From positions 1,449,001 through 1,513,000 of the forward strand of contig WPIO01000067.1 in NCBI GenBank assembly GCA_009760855.2: a stretch of 64,000 nt of DNA. The letters are read 5' to 3'. This DNA is from Cristatella mucedo (lineage: Eukaryota; Bryozoa; Phylactolaemata; Cristatellidae). The notes under the pieces were generated by a model, which saw nothing but the letters and a program-made list of their open reading frames with translations, did no database searches and was not told the origin of the DNA. The translations under genes and the position numbers were made by a program. Positions 12,331-24,654 of the stretch are shown here, piece by piece (the stretch's first letter is position 1; the number at the start of each line of letters is the position of its first letter).

Positions 12331-12476
12331 AGCGAATTACCACTGCCTTGACGCTCTCTTTGCACCACCGAAATAGAAACAGTATAACTAAAACCACTAT
12401 AAATATATATGCATGCACACGCGCACACACAGACATACACACACACACCCGTTTGTATATATATGTAAAAAATAGT

Positions 12477-12622
12477 TTTACAGCCTCATTGTTTAGGGGC
12501 AAAAGAGCCCTTATGGCAATCGCAATCGTTTTGCAGCGGTGATAAAGGATCGCCCACCACAGGATTCGTACCCACGACCTCGGGACCAAAATCGTGAAAG
12601 GCAGCCCTTTACGTAGTATATC
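12477..12622 (-). mobile_element. SINE type a (tRNA-headed)
   Basis: On the minus strand: box A-like region, CCCGAGGTCGTGGGTACGAA (box B), CTGTGGTGGGCGATCCTTTA, GGGCTCTTTTGCC and a short tail. The B box and the AGGCTCTTCTGCCGCTA-like body define the type. Confidence 0.7.
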
Positions 12623-12623
12623 A

Positions 12624-12626
12624 TCA

Positions 12627-12696
<70 letters not shown>

Positions 12697-12770
12697 TATA
12701 TATATATATGTATATATATTTGTTTATATGTATATATATTTGTTTATATATATATATATATATATTTGTT

Positions 12771-12802
<32 letters not shown>

Positions 12803-12860
12803 TATATATATATATATATATTTGTTTATATATATATATATATTGATTTATATATGTATA
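12624..12860 (+). repeat. CT then TA microsatellite with regular TTTGTTTA interruptions
   Basis: CT array to 12666, then TA array interrupted at least six times by TTTGTTTA at 24-40 bp spacing, hence a higher-order repeat. 12880-14010 downstream shows nothing I can assign. Confidence 0.9.
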
Positions 12861-14014
12861 TACGATTTTAGCCGCTTTAAACGTGTCAAAAAGAATAACT
12901 GAACTCACCTGCCGATCCGATAGCACTAGGCAGGCAACTCTGTCGTACTTGGCTAATTCGGCATCACTTCTAGTGACTCTAGTGAAGGGATTTCAATTGT
13001 GTGGTTCGTTTTCGCTTGGAATATTGCAAAAGTCGGCTTTGCACACAAGGCATATGATGGCACGGATTGTATAGATGTGACGATCGAGTCCTTTAATTTT
13101 GTATCATTTACGATTCGACTTTATAAATTATCTGTAACGCATTCTCCGAAAGACTAAAAGGCGGTAAATCTGTACGTCTATTGAAGTCATGGTACTAGCA
13201 CACGCATATTTAATGCTCGGCAAACTTTCCTGTTGCTCACGTTTTATCGGCATGCAAAGGCTTTGCTTCAAAGGAGGATGCAGGGAAATCCAGACTCAGA
13301 AAAAGAGAGCGGAAATCCAGACTGGAAAGCGCGTGCAGATTATGGTCCTTAGTTGTCCCTTATTGGAGTCTTCCCTTGTGCTATTTTTGGATGGACACCT
13401 ATGGATTAGTCACTACAAGCAATTCAATTGACCGCTATTAACTTAGCTTATTTAGCTCCAACTCATCCTCATATGCTTGTAGATCGTTCCTCGTTTGTAA
13501 AAAGTCAGTTAAGTTCTACCAATTCAGCTCAATAAATGTTCGCACAATGCACACAATGCATGTGTGCATGTCTGAACTCACGGCTTCTGCTGTAGACATT
13601 CGGAATTACGGCCGGCTGGCTTACAAATCAAATCAACACATTCTCCGGCTTCACCTCATGACCGCACTGCAGTCGCTTATACAAAATGGCTCAGCTCAGT
13701 AATCTACGAGACGGGAAACCTTCAGTTGATTAACTCTGACTTCACTCAGGTCTTGCATGATTTTGACGACACATCTTTCGCTAGAACAGCCCCAACCGAA
13801 TCGTCGTTGCGGCTTTAGTTTGCTTCCTTCTTAACTCGGCGAGACCCTACTTGAGCTCTCACGTACCATTCTGCAGACGGTGCATTCTGCAGTTGCAGGT
13901 TTTGACTGTTCTCGACCCGGGCATAGAATCAAGCATATATGATATATTCATAGAATAGAGTCAAGATTCTGCATCACACGTGTGAGCGTGCGAGAGAATA
14001 AGAAATATATCGGA

Positions 14015-14145
14015 AACTACTCCTCACGACTCAGGTCGTGTTTTTCAGTGATACAGTGGGTAATTCTTTACTACCCACTGCAAGCGCCGTTTATAGATAA
14101 GGCACTTCTGCCGCTATACAAATTAGGCTATTCAATTAGTCTTGG
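14015..14145 (+). mobile_element. SINE type a, degraded
   Basis: CAGGTCGTG...CAGTGGGTAATTCTTTACT, GGCACTTCTGCCGCTATAC, AATTAGGCTATTCAATTAG. The head is damaged. It lies directly before a better copy. Confidence 0.5.
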
Positions 14146-14162
14146 CCGTTTTAGTAAGTCAG

Positions 14163-14314
14163 CCCACACTAGGTAAGGCGGTTGCTCATCGCAGCCTTCT
14201 TCCGAGATCTCGGTTCGAATTCTATGGTGGGCGATCATTTATAGCCGCTGAAACTGGTGGCAGTAGCCTTTAAGGCTCTTCTGCCGCTAAACAAAAAGAG
14301 GCTGCTAAATCAGC
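14163..14314 (+). mobile_element. SINE type a
   Basis: CACTAGGTAAGGCGGTTGCT (box A), TCTCGGTTCGAATTC (box B), GGTGGGCGATCATTTATAGC, AAGGCTCTTCTGCCGCTAAA and the GAGGCTGCTAAATCAGCT end. Confidence 0.75.
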
Positions 14315-15455
14315 TGGTGTACCTATTATTTGACCTTTTTTTCAGGACCAGTACGCCGAGTTCGTTTGCTCGCCAGTCTCTCAGCATTCGCCAAAGTTTT
14401 ACCAGCTGTGAGGACGAGCTGACGGAATGAACAATGCCGCCAAGAAATACCCTACCAGACAGACGAGGACATCGCAGCGACTGAAGTGGCTTAATGGAAG
14501 GCCAAGCCCCTAGCGTCACAATTGGAACAAGGTTACTAGAGATGCTGCTTCTTTTTGGGCGGTTATTTTATCGACATTATCTTTACCTCCTGGAACGCGT
14601 AAAGGGTCAACGGTACGCTGTTGTTGCTCGCCGCCAAAGCTAGTAATAAGAAGATCGAAAAACGTAGCGACCAATTAAGTTGGAATCCAACGAAGTTCGC
14701 CAGTTAGAGTCCACGAGAAGTCAGTCCTTCATTGCATGGTGCCACCCTGCCGGCGATAGTCTCACTGGCCCTGTTGCCGCTATATGCACAGTCGTCCCTC
14801 GCTACTCCGTGCTTCGACTTTTGCGGCTTCACTCTATTGCGGTTTTTCGAAATACGTATATATTCATTAAAACTTCGATCGAAATAGTGAAAATGATACA
14901 GCACGCGCTCGTTTGCCCGAGCCAATCATACACCCCTGTATTCCAATTAAAATTAAATTTACTGCACGTATGGACTGCGTAAGAAGAAGACGACGACGCA
15001 CCTTGTTGAAGGTACTGCATCCCCTGAAGGGTCTCCTACTGAAGTCGGGCCTTCAGAGGAGCAGTAACCTTGTTCGTCTTTGCTGTGCCGTACATCGTTT
15101 CATCCTAATCGCTTCATCACCAAACGCACTGTTATTATAGCTTGGTGTTTGTGCGTAAAAATGGTGCGTGCGGAATTAAATGAAAATAATAACAATACGA
15201 TGTTTGTAACGTCTAATCTCTGTCTTATTTTCTCTTATTTCGTCTAATATATTGGTAATACGAGTGTAGTGGTGACTAAATGGGTGGTATTTCATGTCCG
15301 GAGGGTTTTAGTAATGTTAAAAACCGTTTTAGAGGGTCATAAACAGGTCTTCTATACTCAACTACGAAAATATTTGAACTATAAATAAAAAAATCCTACT
15401 TCGCGGAAATTCGCCTATCGCGGTAGAGTCTGAAACGGATTAACCTCAAAAACAA
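14315..15455. other. No recognised feature
   Basis: AT-moderate sequence without convincing ORFs or repeats of known family. Confidence 0.5.
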
Positions 15456-15463
15456 GGGTCGAC

Positions 15464-15484
15464 TATATATATATATATATATAT

Positions 15485-15549
<65 letters not shown>

Positions 15550-15550
15550 G

Positions 15551-15602
<52 letters not shown>
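15464..15602. repeat. TA microsatellite
   Basis: About 140 bp of nearly pure TA. The flank 15620-16430 holds no recognised feature. Confidence 0.9.
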
Positions 15603-15606
<4 letters not shown>

Positions 15607-16439
15607 GTATATGATGTTTATATTGCCAATAATTATTGGCTTAGGGCAAGCTCGGAGATAGTTTAAATGAAAACTTATGTCAATACAGAAAAACCATCTA
15701 GTGTTTGCCTATCAACAATGGTAAAAGTTCAATCGCATTAGAACCCCAAGCCTTCTGCGTTTGAATCATGACTGCCTCGCTTATGCCAACTTAACGGAGT
15801 GTCACCGCCTTGTTCGGAATATTTCAAACAATTTTAGTGACCTTTCTACTTGCGCATGATAATTTACTAACGCAAACTCACTAAACTTAATTAAACTTTT
15901 TTTTAAAGCACGAGGGGCATTGCAGGGCAGAGATCACGGCGGGAATAAGTCGACACTTTAAAGCTGACAGGGTAAAGTCGCACGGCCATGTATATAACAA
16001 CATGGCTTAACACAAATTGAGCACGACTACGAGCGATAACCGCGAGTAGTCGCAGATGTGCAGTGCGTGAATTCTAGACGGGCACTTCTGTATCGGAAGA
16101 AGCAGATGCACCTAAATAAAGATCCTCAGATGGCGATTCAAGTTGCCTGCTTATCGCACGTAACACGAAATCGAGAACAGCGGCCTATTAAAGGCTGGAC
16201 AGAGATTTTAGCGGCGCTGTCGCTCTTTCTCGTGAGAAACGTGGTTACCATTGTAAGAAGCCGTTTGATGCTTGATTTTGGCCGAAGTCGAGGTCCAACA
16301 GAAGGCCATCGGAGGCGTGAAGATGGACAGGAGACTGTGCTTCACCGATTGGTGATTAGGTAGTTTGGCCGTAATCGCGTGCGCGTGTCCGAACTGCCAC
16401 GCAACTTTCAGCCTGCTCACGCCATTGGGTCCTCTTTTG

Positions 16440-16840
16440 ACAGGCGATAACTATACTCCCTATTTGGACACTCTCAGGCCGTTGACAGCTTTCGCTCTGC
16501 CACCTATAGACTGAGGAGGTCACTTTCGCAGTCAGTTTTCATTCAGTTTTCGTAAAACGCCATCTTCTCTCCTGCTGCCTACATAGGCACATATTTTCTA
16601 GCAGTCCTGAGCTGCTACTTCCATGTTATCTAGTTTTTTAACCGCCCTTCCGACTCCGCTATGCTTACCCCATTTTCATTGTTTAGTGAAATGAAGTGCA
16701 TCGGCAAATGGCGTGCCGAAAGCCGCTTATGCTTTGAGCAAGCTATAGAAGGGTCTATTGCCTTACCACCACTTGGTCTGTTTGGCTTTGTGGAATTGAG
16801 GACGGAGTTACAACGCAATACATTACGCTATACTAGAGAA
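16440..16840 (+). mobile_element. LINE family 1 3' fragment, degraded
   Basis: Recognised from the family 1 3' end: a ...CTGAGCTGCTACTTCCATG stretch, a GTGCCGAAAGCCGCTTATGC stretch and a TTTGTGGAATTGAGG tail. No frame is open over the whole length. Confidence 0.65.
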
Positions 16841-17119
16841 ATCTTGCAAACTCTGATGGAACGAGAGCTTCACAAGAACAACCCATTGTGAGCTCATCAG
16901 ATGCTCGCGGCTGGACTGGAGACATTTCTCCGCCGATTGATGGTTCTATCTAGTTCGACCGTAATCGCACGGGCACGCCGCAGCGATGGCTGGTCAATGC
17001 TCAAAGCTTGACAGCTTTTCGATGAAGACTGCATCAACCGCTAGCCATCACATCCGACCCCTGCACACGATTAGGGACTGAATACAACGATGGCTCGCTA
17101 AAAATTGTGGTAGCTCCCT

Positions 17120-17712
17120 TGTTCTATCGAGGCTAGATAACTGCAATTTTGTATTGGTCAGGGTACAAAAAAGACGCCAAGTCTCTACAGCTGGTGCTGA
17201 AGATAATTGCGAGGCTAGTCGCAGCCGACGACAGACGCTGCAGCATCAGATTTCTCGTGAGGTCCGTCTGAGCTACTTATGCCGGATCTTCCGAAGGAAC
17301 AGCCTCTTCTTACCCTCAGGTACTGCCTGTGCGGACAATAAAGTAGCTCCTCCAATTCTTCCGCTTAAAGACCGCTGGCGACAGAAGCTTTAGCTCTGCA
17401 GGTCCCAGACTGTGGAGCTCGCTTCCACGATTCGTACGCAACGGCAAGTACTCTCCCGCCGCTGCCGACTGTGGCTCATCCTTGTCAGCGGTCCTGAGCC
17501 GCTACTTCCATGCTACTCACCACTTCGACTGCTCTCCTGACTCTGCTGTGCTTCTCGCTTTCTCTTTGTTGCGTGAGGCGAAGTCTGTTGGCTACTGAAT
17601 GCGTACCGAGAGCCGCTCAGGCTGCGAGTGCACTATAGAAAACTCTCCTGCGAAGCACCCGCGTGATCCCTGTGTTGTGGAGCTACAGAGGGAGATACAT
17701 TACATTACATAA
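17120..17712 (+). mobile_element. LINE family 1 3' fragment
   Basis: Carries the family 1 C-terminal region (WRQKL, then AGTTTAGCTCTGCAGGTCCC-like DNA, GTGAGGCGAAGTCTGTTGGC) and ends in the tail GATACATTACATTACAT. Several stops. Confidence 0.75.
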
Positions 17713-18269
17713 CAGCAGAACGAGAACTCACGAACAAGCGTCGTTTTCAGAGATTACTATGCAGACACAGTTTACTCAAAAAGAAAAAAAACTAACAGCG
17801 AAGTCGTGCTCGCACAGCGTGCGTTGCCTGGATACCTGGATTTTTCTAAACTTAAAGCAGTCGACGCTGTCGTGCGTACGATTTTCTCAATTCGCCGAGG
17901 AACTTTCTCTGACGCGAGAACCGAACGAAGACTAGCTGAGGCAACGATGCAAAGTGTAACGGCGTGACAAAAGAAGGTTACTATAGTTTATCTATATTGC
18001 TGCAAACAAATAAAGCGCGCGCTTATTTTTTATCTTGTTGCAATCTTGAATGTTTACTTCCATTCCAGAGGGATCGATTCCGTTCCTCTCTCTGTGCACC
18101 TGGTTGGCCTGTTTTATAAGCGCATCGTCCACCTGGGCCTGACACGTGAGTATCCAGCCAAACTGCGTGCTGAATGGCCTGCCCAAAAAGTTGCTGCAGG
18201 ATTACACGACGCTGTAGTTGTAGTAATCGGTCGCCAAAATCTGGTAGTCACCCCACGGCTGATCTAAAA

Positions 18270-19730
18270 CCTCAAGTCTTTACAAAACCCGACGCTAACC
18301 GACGAGTTCTGCGCCAAACAAAGATGATTGCGGTATACTTTATATAAAGGTAACAAGATCTCACTGCCTGTGGACTTGGTTCGCTTAGTTATAGTAGAAA
18401 TAGTCCTAGTATGGTCACGGAAGACAACGCTCCGTCATCTTGCTTCGTGGCGAAGTGCGCCATCTTGCTTCGCGACTGAAGAACGGGTGGACTTCCTCGC
18501 TTTGATTGCTAGAGAAAATATGGAAATTGAAAAGCACTTCAAGAGACCTTAATTTCTTTCTATGAAATTTTCATGGACTTGAAAGGAAACATTTGCGATT
18601 TTCCAGAGACAGGACGAACGTAGTGAAATTTTTGTTCGAGTGACACAATTTAATCACCCAATCACCGTAGGTCTCTGACACAAGTGGTAGCGATCTAATG
18701 AAACGCCGAAAAAGCTGCATAGTAGCCATTCTAGGTGACGGTGCGAAAAAGTAAACTGCCACATTTCCAAGCTCAAGACGGTGGCATACTGTCGCGCGAG
18801 ACATCTGACACGTGTGTGAAGTATGGCATCAGCGTACTCGCTCCCTATTGCAGTAATTGCCAATTCAGTATGAATTTATTTTCAACATCTGCCCTTCACC
18901 GGAAGCCAAGTAGTTAGCGACCGCAACTGGATGAGTATATAAATTCCTCTACGGCAGGCTTCGTGATGAGTTGCGCACGCGCAATATCATTTAACCCCTA
19001 CCGAGCGGCCAGCAAAAGGAAATCAATACTCGAAGAGAAACGGATGCCGTTCGCATCGCTACCTGCATAGCTCATGCTAATTGAATATCCCGCTCGCTGT
19101 AGTTCTTCTTTCACACGACTTGTTTCTCGTCATTTTGCACATTGCCTTTCTCTCGTCGAAAACCGCGCATTCCTCGGCCTAGATTACTGCCATTCTGCCT
19201 TCCAGCTCCCCAGTGCTCGACTTGAAGTCCTCGGCGGTCAATCGTCGGCGAGAAGTGATGAGCTGCAATAGAGGTGCAAAGGTCAGGCCTCTATTGAGGG
19301 CCAAGTAAAAAGAGCTGCCCACGCAGCGCTCGTACGTGCAAGAAACGCTCGAGCGCTGCGTGCGAGATTCTCGTGCAAGCACGCGTGTCGCCCATTTTAA
19401 CACCGCTCCAGCCGAATGGCCTGTTACACTGACCAACACGGTCCGCCATGGATTGACTACTCCATAATTTGCCGAACTGCTGCATTCCTCCCCGCACTAG
19501 AGAGCGGCCTCGGGTGACTCCTAGCGTGGTGTGGGACTTTACCTGACTTCTCCGTGTTGTTTTCTGGTATTCCACTTCTATCTTCGCGGCGACTCTTTGT
19601 GAGCTGTCCTCGGATATGCTACACAAAACAAGACCTGATTAGCGTAAGGTGCGGTGTCGCCATTAGCCCATACCTATCGGCGGGCCTCCTTTGGCAGGTC
19701 AGTGAGAACCTCTCTGCATTCTTCGGTCGC
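18270..19730. other. No recognised feature (pseudogene C intron 3)
   Basis: Lies between exon 4 of pseudogene C and the LINE insertion. I see no repeat family or gene here. Confidence 0.4.
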
Positions 19731-19734
19731 CCTA

Positions 19735-19812
19735 TCAATAGGTCGGCTATCGAACCCACGACCTGTAAGTTTAAAGCGCTGACTTTCACTCATTGCGATA
19801 GCAGCTCATCTG
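19735..19812 (-). mobile_element. tRNA-like SINE head, weak
   Basis: Minus strand AGGTCGTGGGTTCGATAGCC is a good box B, but acceptor-stem pairing and the SINE body are absent. Confidence 0.35.
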
Positions 19813-19849
19813 CCGTGCCTCAGCGTGCTGTGAAACGCCGACCGGCAGC

Positions 19850-19881
19850 CGTTACCTTAGTAACGGCTGCCGGATTCAAAT
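19850..19881. repeat. Perfect hairpin, 14-bp stem, 4-base loop
   Basis: CCGGCAGCCGTTAC, loop CTTA, GTAACGGCTGCCGG. Lies about 70 bp before the recognisable start of LINE 1, in what may be its 5' untranslated region. Confidence 0.9.
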
Positions 19882-19949
19882 TCAAAGACGGCCACGTCTG
19901 CCAGGCCGGCTACCCGCTCACTTGAATGCCAGCCACTTCATCGGCGTCG

Positions 19950-22900
19950 CGCAGTTGTTGGAAAGTCTTTTAAACTCCTATTACTAAATGTCCGCTTGCT
20001 CAAAACCAATGGATTATTTATCCGCGACCAGGTGGTCCAGGAGAAGCGAGATGCATTTCTGCTTAAAGAAACTTGCATGACGCCTTGTTCCAGTAGCTTT
20101 ATATTTGAGATCACCCCACCAGGGTTCTCATTATTTCAGTCCATGCGTTCTGATAAGGTTGGTGGCGGCGTTGCAATTGTTATTTGTGAATCGTTTGGCT
20201 ATAAGATGTCCAGTTCTTTTGCATGGGCCATCGTTTGAATCAGTTGCAATCAGGTCCTCATCAAAGACGGTGCTGGCTCTCACTATTGTGATGCACCAAC
20301 CTCCCACTGGGTGTCTAAACTTGTTTAGAGAGGGGTTTTCGGAGTTCTTTGCTAAAATATGTGGAGTGACAGGCCATTAATGATTGCTTGAGACTTCAAT
20401 AATCACGTTAACAACCCTATCAACCGCCCTGTTCGCTCATTTCTTGACTGTCTGGAGAATTTTGCATTGATCCAACACGTTAATCATACCACCCACGTCG
20501 GTGGCCATATCCTAGATCTCGTGATCACTAAGGACCTTTTACCCACCGAGCTAGTGGTGTGCCCGCTGACCCTCGGGATCATTGTTCGGTTTCCTTTACT
20601 GTTCCTGCTCTCTTGTACGTACAGGGTAATGTCGAACTGGTCCAGAGACGTAACTTAACAAGCATTGACATAGACAAATCTTTGAAATCAAGGACTTGAG
20701 TAGGACTCCTTTTTCCAAAGAGGCATTAAAAATCTCGGTTATTGCTGGGCTAAGTTGGTCTGCTAGTGAAGAACACAGAAATGATGACATAGTGTCTTCA
20801 GGAGACGACGTGACGCAAGTCTTCTTGATCTGCACTCTGACTCGACCAATTGCCTCGATACCCTTACTGATGCAGTGAACAAGACACTTAAGAGTGCTCT
20901 TAAAAAGCATGCTCCCTTCCATTCTACCCGTGTATAGAGTCGTGGAGATTCATTCCAATTTACAAAAAAAACTTCAAAGGATGCGTCGTGCTAGGCGCAG
21001 GCTTCAACCTAGTTTTAAGAAATCGGGGTCTGATGCAGATCTGGTTAATTTCAAAGACTTCCTTCGAGTTTACACCCGGATACTTAAAAAGCCAGGGCTT
21101 CTTTTTTTACTCGAAAACTGAATTCTTGCCAGTCAAATCCAAAACTGATTTATAAGACAGTACAAAATTTACTGGCCAATGCTGAGAGGTCTGACTCCTC
21201 AGATATTAATAGCTCAGCCGAAAAGTTTTCAGCTTTCTTTACTGAACAAATTGTACACATTAGTGACTCCTCAAAGCTCCATCCGAGTAAAGAAAATGCG
21301 GAATCCCAACCTGTGAACTTCCTTAAAAAGTTTTCCGAGGTTTCTGCATGCGATGTGGCTACCATAATAAGGTCTAGTAAAAAGAGCTCGTCTACTGAAG
21401 ATCCTATGTCATCATCTCTGTGTTCTTCACTAGCAGACCAACTTAGCCCAGCAATAAGCGAGATTTTTAATGCCTCTTTAGAAAAAGGGGTCCTACTCAA
21501 GTCCTTGAAATCGGCAATCGTTAGACCGATTCTTAAAAAGCCAGGATTAGACACATAGGTCTTTGCAAACTACCGTCTTTCCCTTCTCTCTTTTTTGTCA
21601 AATATTCTTGAAGACACTGTGGCTAAGCAGCTGGTTCGACATATTGAAAAGAATGAAATGTCAGAAAAATTTTAATCCGGTTTCAAGAGGCTGCACTCCA
21701 CTGAAACTGCTCTCCTCCGCGTTAAAAATGACATTCCATGCAGTAACGGTGAAGGGAATGGCACTGCCCTGGCTCTGCTAGATCAGTCATCTGCCTTCGA
21801 CATCATTGAGAGCGATGTCTTATTTGAGTAATTGAGAACGAGCAGAGATTGGTCTGGTAGACGAGGCACTGGCATGGCTTAAATCGTACTTGCCTGACCA
21901 TCCGTGTTCAATCCGTGTCGTGTATGGGTCAGGTCTCACACATGAGACGGGTCACCTGTGGAGTGCCGCAAGGGTCCGTCCTCGGCCTCTTATTGTTCTC
22001 CATTTATACTCAACCACTGGGAAAAGTAATTAAGGCCAATGGAATAGCATATCACTTTTATGCTGACGAAGTCAGCTGTATTTGTCATTCTGACCGTCGG
22101 AATCGGCTGCAGCAACTGATAAACTGAATGCCTTGCCTTGTCGACATTCGATCCGGGATGGCGGCAAATTTCATTCAAACTAAATGACGATAAAAGCAAG
22201 CCACTGCTCATAGGACACCCTAAGCGTGTGGCTGGATTAAAAGGCTTCGCTCTTCTAATAGGCGGTGCTGTTGTGCGACCATCACCACGTGCTCGAAATT
22301 TAGGTGTCGTTTTCGACAGCTGCGTACATTTTAAAGGCTTCATCCAGAAGACTGCTTCCACAGCTACCGTCACGTCCGATCCCTATCTAAGATTAGGAGC
22401 CACAGGGCATGCAAAACATTTAACTAGCTCCTGAGTTATGTCTCGGCTTGTGTTTATTGTAATTCCCTTTCGGCTGGGCTACCAAAGGAAGCAACTAACC
22501 CACTGTAAATGGCAAGGAACATGGCTGCAAGGCTAGATGTCACGTCCCAGAGGTTTGAGGACGTGTCTCCTTTGGTAAAAGAGCTAAGGTGGCTGCCGGT
22601 TGATCAACGGATGCAAAGCAAAGTTCTCACGTTGACCCAAGAGGCCCGCCACGGCTTGAGTCCTTCGTATCTAGCTGAACTGCTGCACCAGTTTCAGCCT
22701 ACTCTTGCTCTCAGGTCCTGTATGGACAATCAATTAGCTGTTTTATTCCTCCGCTTACAGACAGTTGGCGACAGAAGCTTTAGCTCTGCAGGTCCCAGAC
22801 TGTGGAACTCGCTTCCACAATTCTTACGCAACGACTCTCCTGCTGTCGACTGTGGCTCATCCTTTTCAGCAGTCCTGAGCTGCTACTTTCATGGTACTCA

Positions 22901-23105
22901 CTACCTCAACTGCTCTCCTGACTCTGCTATCCTTCACACTTTCTCTTCGTTGCACGAGATGAAGTCTGTTGGCTACCAAATGCGTACCGAAAGCCGCTGA
23001 GGCTGTGAGTGCGCTATGGAAAACTCTCCTGCGTAACAACCACAGTTTTTGTGGCTTTGTGGAGTTGCAGAAGGAGATACATTCACATTGCATTACCCTA
23101 CCGTA
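19950..23105 (+). mobile_element. Near full-length LINE family 1 (CR1/L2-like), decayed
   Basis: The plus strand carries, in several frames, an AP-endonuclease-like part (LLNVRLLKTNG at about 19975; a RDFNNHVN stretch and a GHILDLVITKD stretch at about 20390-20540). A reverse transcriptase follows: RPILKKPG near 21530, LHSTETALLRV near 21690, motif A as LLDQSSAFDII near 21775, GVPQGSVLG near 21965, and motif C as FYADE near 22057 instead of FYADD. The family-specific C terminus is FSSAGPRLWNSLPQF (22770-22830), then a RETKSVGY-type end and a TACATT-like tail. Stops and frameshifts make it inactive. It sits in intron 3 of pseudogene C, same arm but opposite strand. An inverted internal duplication lies at 20681-20808. 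Confidence 0.85.
20681..20808 (-). repeat. Inverted internal duplication inside LINE 1
   Basis: This 126-128 bp stretch is the reverse complement of 21387-21512 in the same element, at roughly nine in ten positions. The sequence on both sides is ordinary forward LINE, so a piece of the element was copied and inserted upstream in inverted orientation. Confidence 0.8.
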
Positions 23106-23463
23106 CGGCGTACGTAGCGGATTATTTAGCGACTCGAACACGCACTCGAGCGTGCAGGAGAATGCAATTCCCTGTCGTCGAATCGCATTTGGTACCACGC
23201 CGGCTCGTCCTTCTTGCAATAGGCCGTTCCGTGCGCGAAGGTTCGCTGCCCCGCCACGCTGAAACGTCAAGCAGCGCTTCGCCGTCAATCTCCGGCTTGA
23301 GAGCCGCTCCGCGCTGTCACGCCTTCGAGGAACTTTAGCTTAGCGGACTTAGGCGGCGGCCGCGAGGCAAAGGGCTGCGGCCAAAGTCGCTGCTGCCGCC
23401 GCATTGGCGCTCGCTGCTGCCGCCGCTGCCGGAGCCTGGCGATAAAAGCGGCGCCGTCACGTG

Positions 23464-23502
23464 GATTTTATTTGTTATTTATTTATTATTTATTATTTAT
23501 CA

Positions 23503-23533
<31 letters not shown>

Positions 23534-23545
23534 TATTTATTTATC
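23464..23545 (+). repeat. TTTA/ATT-rich microsatellite
   Basis: Simple repeat within intron 2 of pseudogene C, absent from the corresponding short intron of lipocalin A. Confidence 0.85.
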
Positions 23546-24310
23546 ACGTGGCGCAGCGTGGCCGCGCGCGCCTTGTGGCGCAACCCGAGTTGTTCACTTG
23601 GGCGGAGCCAGTCGGCCAGGATCTTGAACGTGGCCTCCACGCACTTCTGACCCACTTCAAAGTTTGCGGAAAAGCGCCTCTGCTCGTACCACTTGCCGGT
23701 AAAATTACTGATAAAAAAAAATGTTTAAGCAGAGGTCGTCATTCGAAGCATTGCGACGGGGCAAATTGGGCGGATGCTTGCTGCTGAGAATCGCAGCAGG
23801 TTCGTCGGAGCTCTCCAATCGAGAGACTTCGGGTATACAAAACGAAACGAATTAAAGCGCTCATCGAGCGTCGATGAGCTTCTGACAGTCTCGTTTCATG
23901 GAGTGACGTCATTCGATCGCCATTAATGGCGGCTTGCGAAACTTGGTGGCCGAGTCATCATCGTGAAGGCGCAGCTAGCGGGAGAGGGTTCGGCTCAAGA
24001 CTGTGCGCTGGCTATCGATCATCGCCACCTTTCCGGCGGCGTCGAAGTTCCGCTGGTACTTGATGTCCGGGCACTTGCCGACGAAAAGGCTCTGAGCACC
24101 GACCGGCGCGCCGACGAGCAAAGGCGCGCACGCGAGTGCGAGCATGATGGCGGCGCTTCGCCCGAAGCTCAGAGGTGCTCGAGAGACGGCGGAAGAGAAC
24201 GCTCGCGGCGAAACACTGCGACGCTCTCACCGGCGTACGCTTACGTGCGCGGCGCAGGGCGCTCGTCTCGCGTCGCGAGTTCTGCTTGCATAAGCGTTGC
24301 CGCAAGCTGC

Positions 24311-24430
24311 GCCGTTATATAAACCCGAGCGCAGCTGCCGTTACCCGGCCTCGCGTCTTATCTCGCCCGGCCAGACTGGCGGCGCAAGCGGCTGCGGCGG
24401 CGGCTGCGCGAACGGGAGAGAAGTTCGCCG
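24311..24430 (-). promoter_or_regulatory. Promoter module of lipocalin pseudogene C
   Basis: Homologous to the block at 7520-7633. Read on the minus strand it has AGATAAG, a CAGCTG E-box and then a true TATA box (TATATAA, around 24315-24322), about 170 bp before the start codon at 24145. In A and F the TATA position has become TTACGTAA. Confidence 0.6.
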
Positions 24431-24654
24431 AAAGCCACCGCCATCGAGCGAGCGAGCGAGCGGACTTTTTCTCCGCTTGGCCCGGCGGCAGCGAGTTCTC
24501 GCGCATCACGACCCGTGAGCGTCGTGAGCTTGAGCCGTGCCAGGAAGGCGATCCTTCACATCCCGCCGAAAGCGAACTCCATAATCGCCCAGGCTCTGCT
24601 TCCGCGGCCGCCGCTGCCACATGAGTGGCTTTGCAGCTCGCTTTCTGAGAATTG

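Larger units (their letters stand above)
18034..24145 (-). pseudogene. Lipocalin C, pseudogene, tandem relative of lipocalin A
   Basis: Four exon remnants line up with lipocalin A: 24029-24145, about 23571-23707, about 23179-23258 and 18034-18263. Exon 1 still reads through (39 codons, signal peptide MLALACAP..., then GKCP). Exon 2 opens with TAA directly after the acceptor because bases were gained, and has a second shift near its end, although FTGKWYEQ is still readable. Exon 3 has Tyr for a conserved Cys (AWYQ for AWCH). Exon 4 has a stop in place of the Tyr of YSC and has lost the normal terminal stop. Intron 3 has grown to about 4.9 kb by insertion of a near full-length LINE 1. The gene cannot encode a complete lipocalin. 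It shares the upstream promoter block with A and F. The proximal promoter with TATATAA is intact, so transcription remains possible. Confidence 0.85.

Noticed and set aside
18328-18552. Small gene after pseudogene C exon 4
   Set aside because: Short, no family, and inside an old intron; nothing supports coding.
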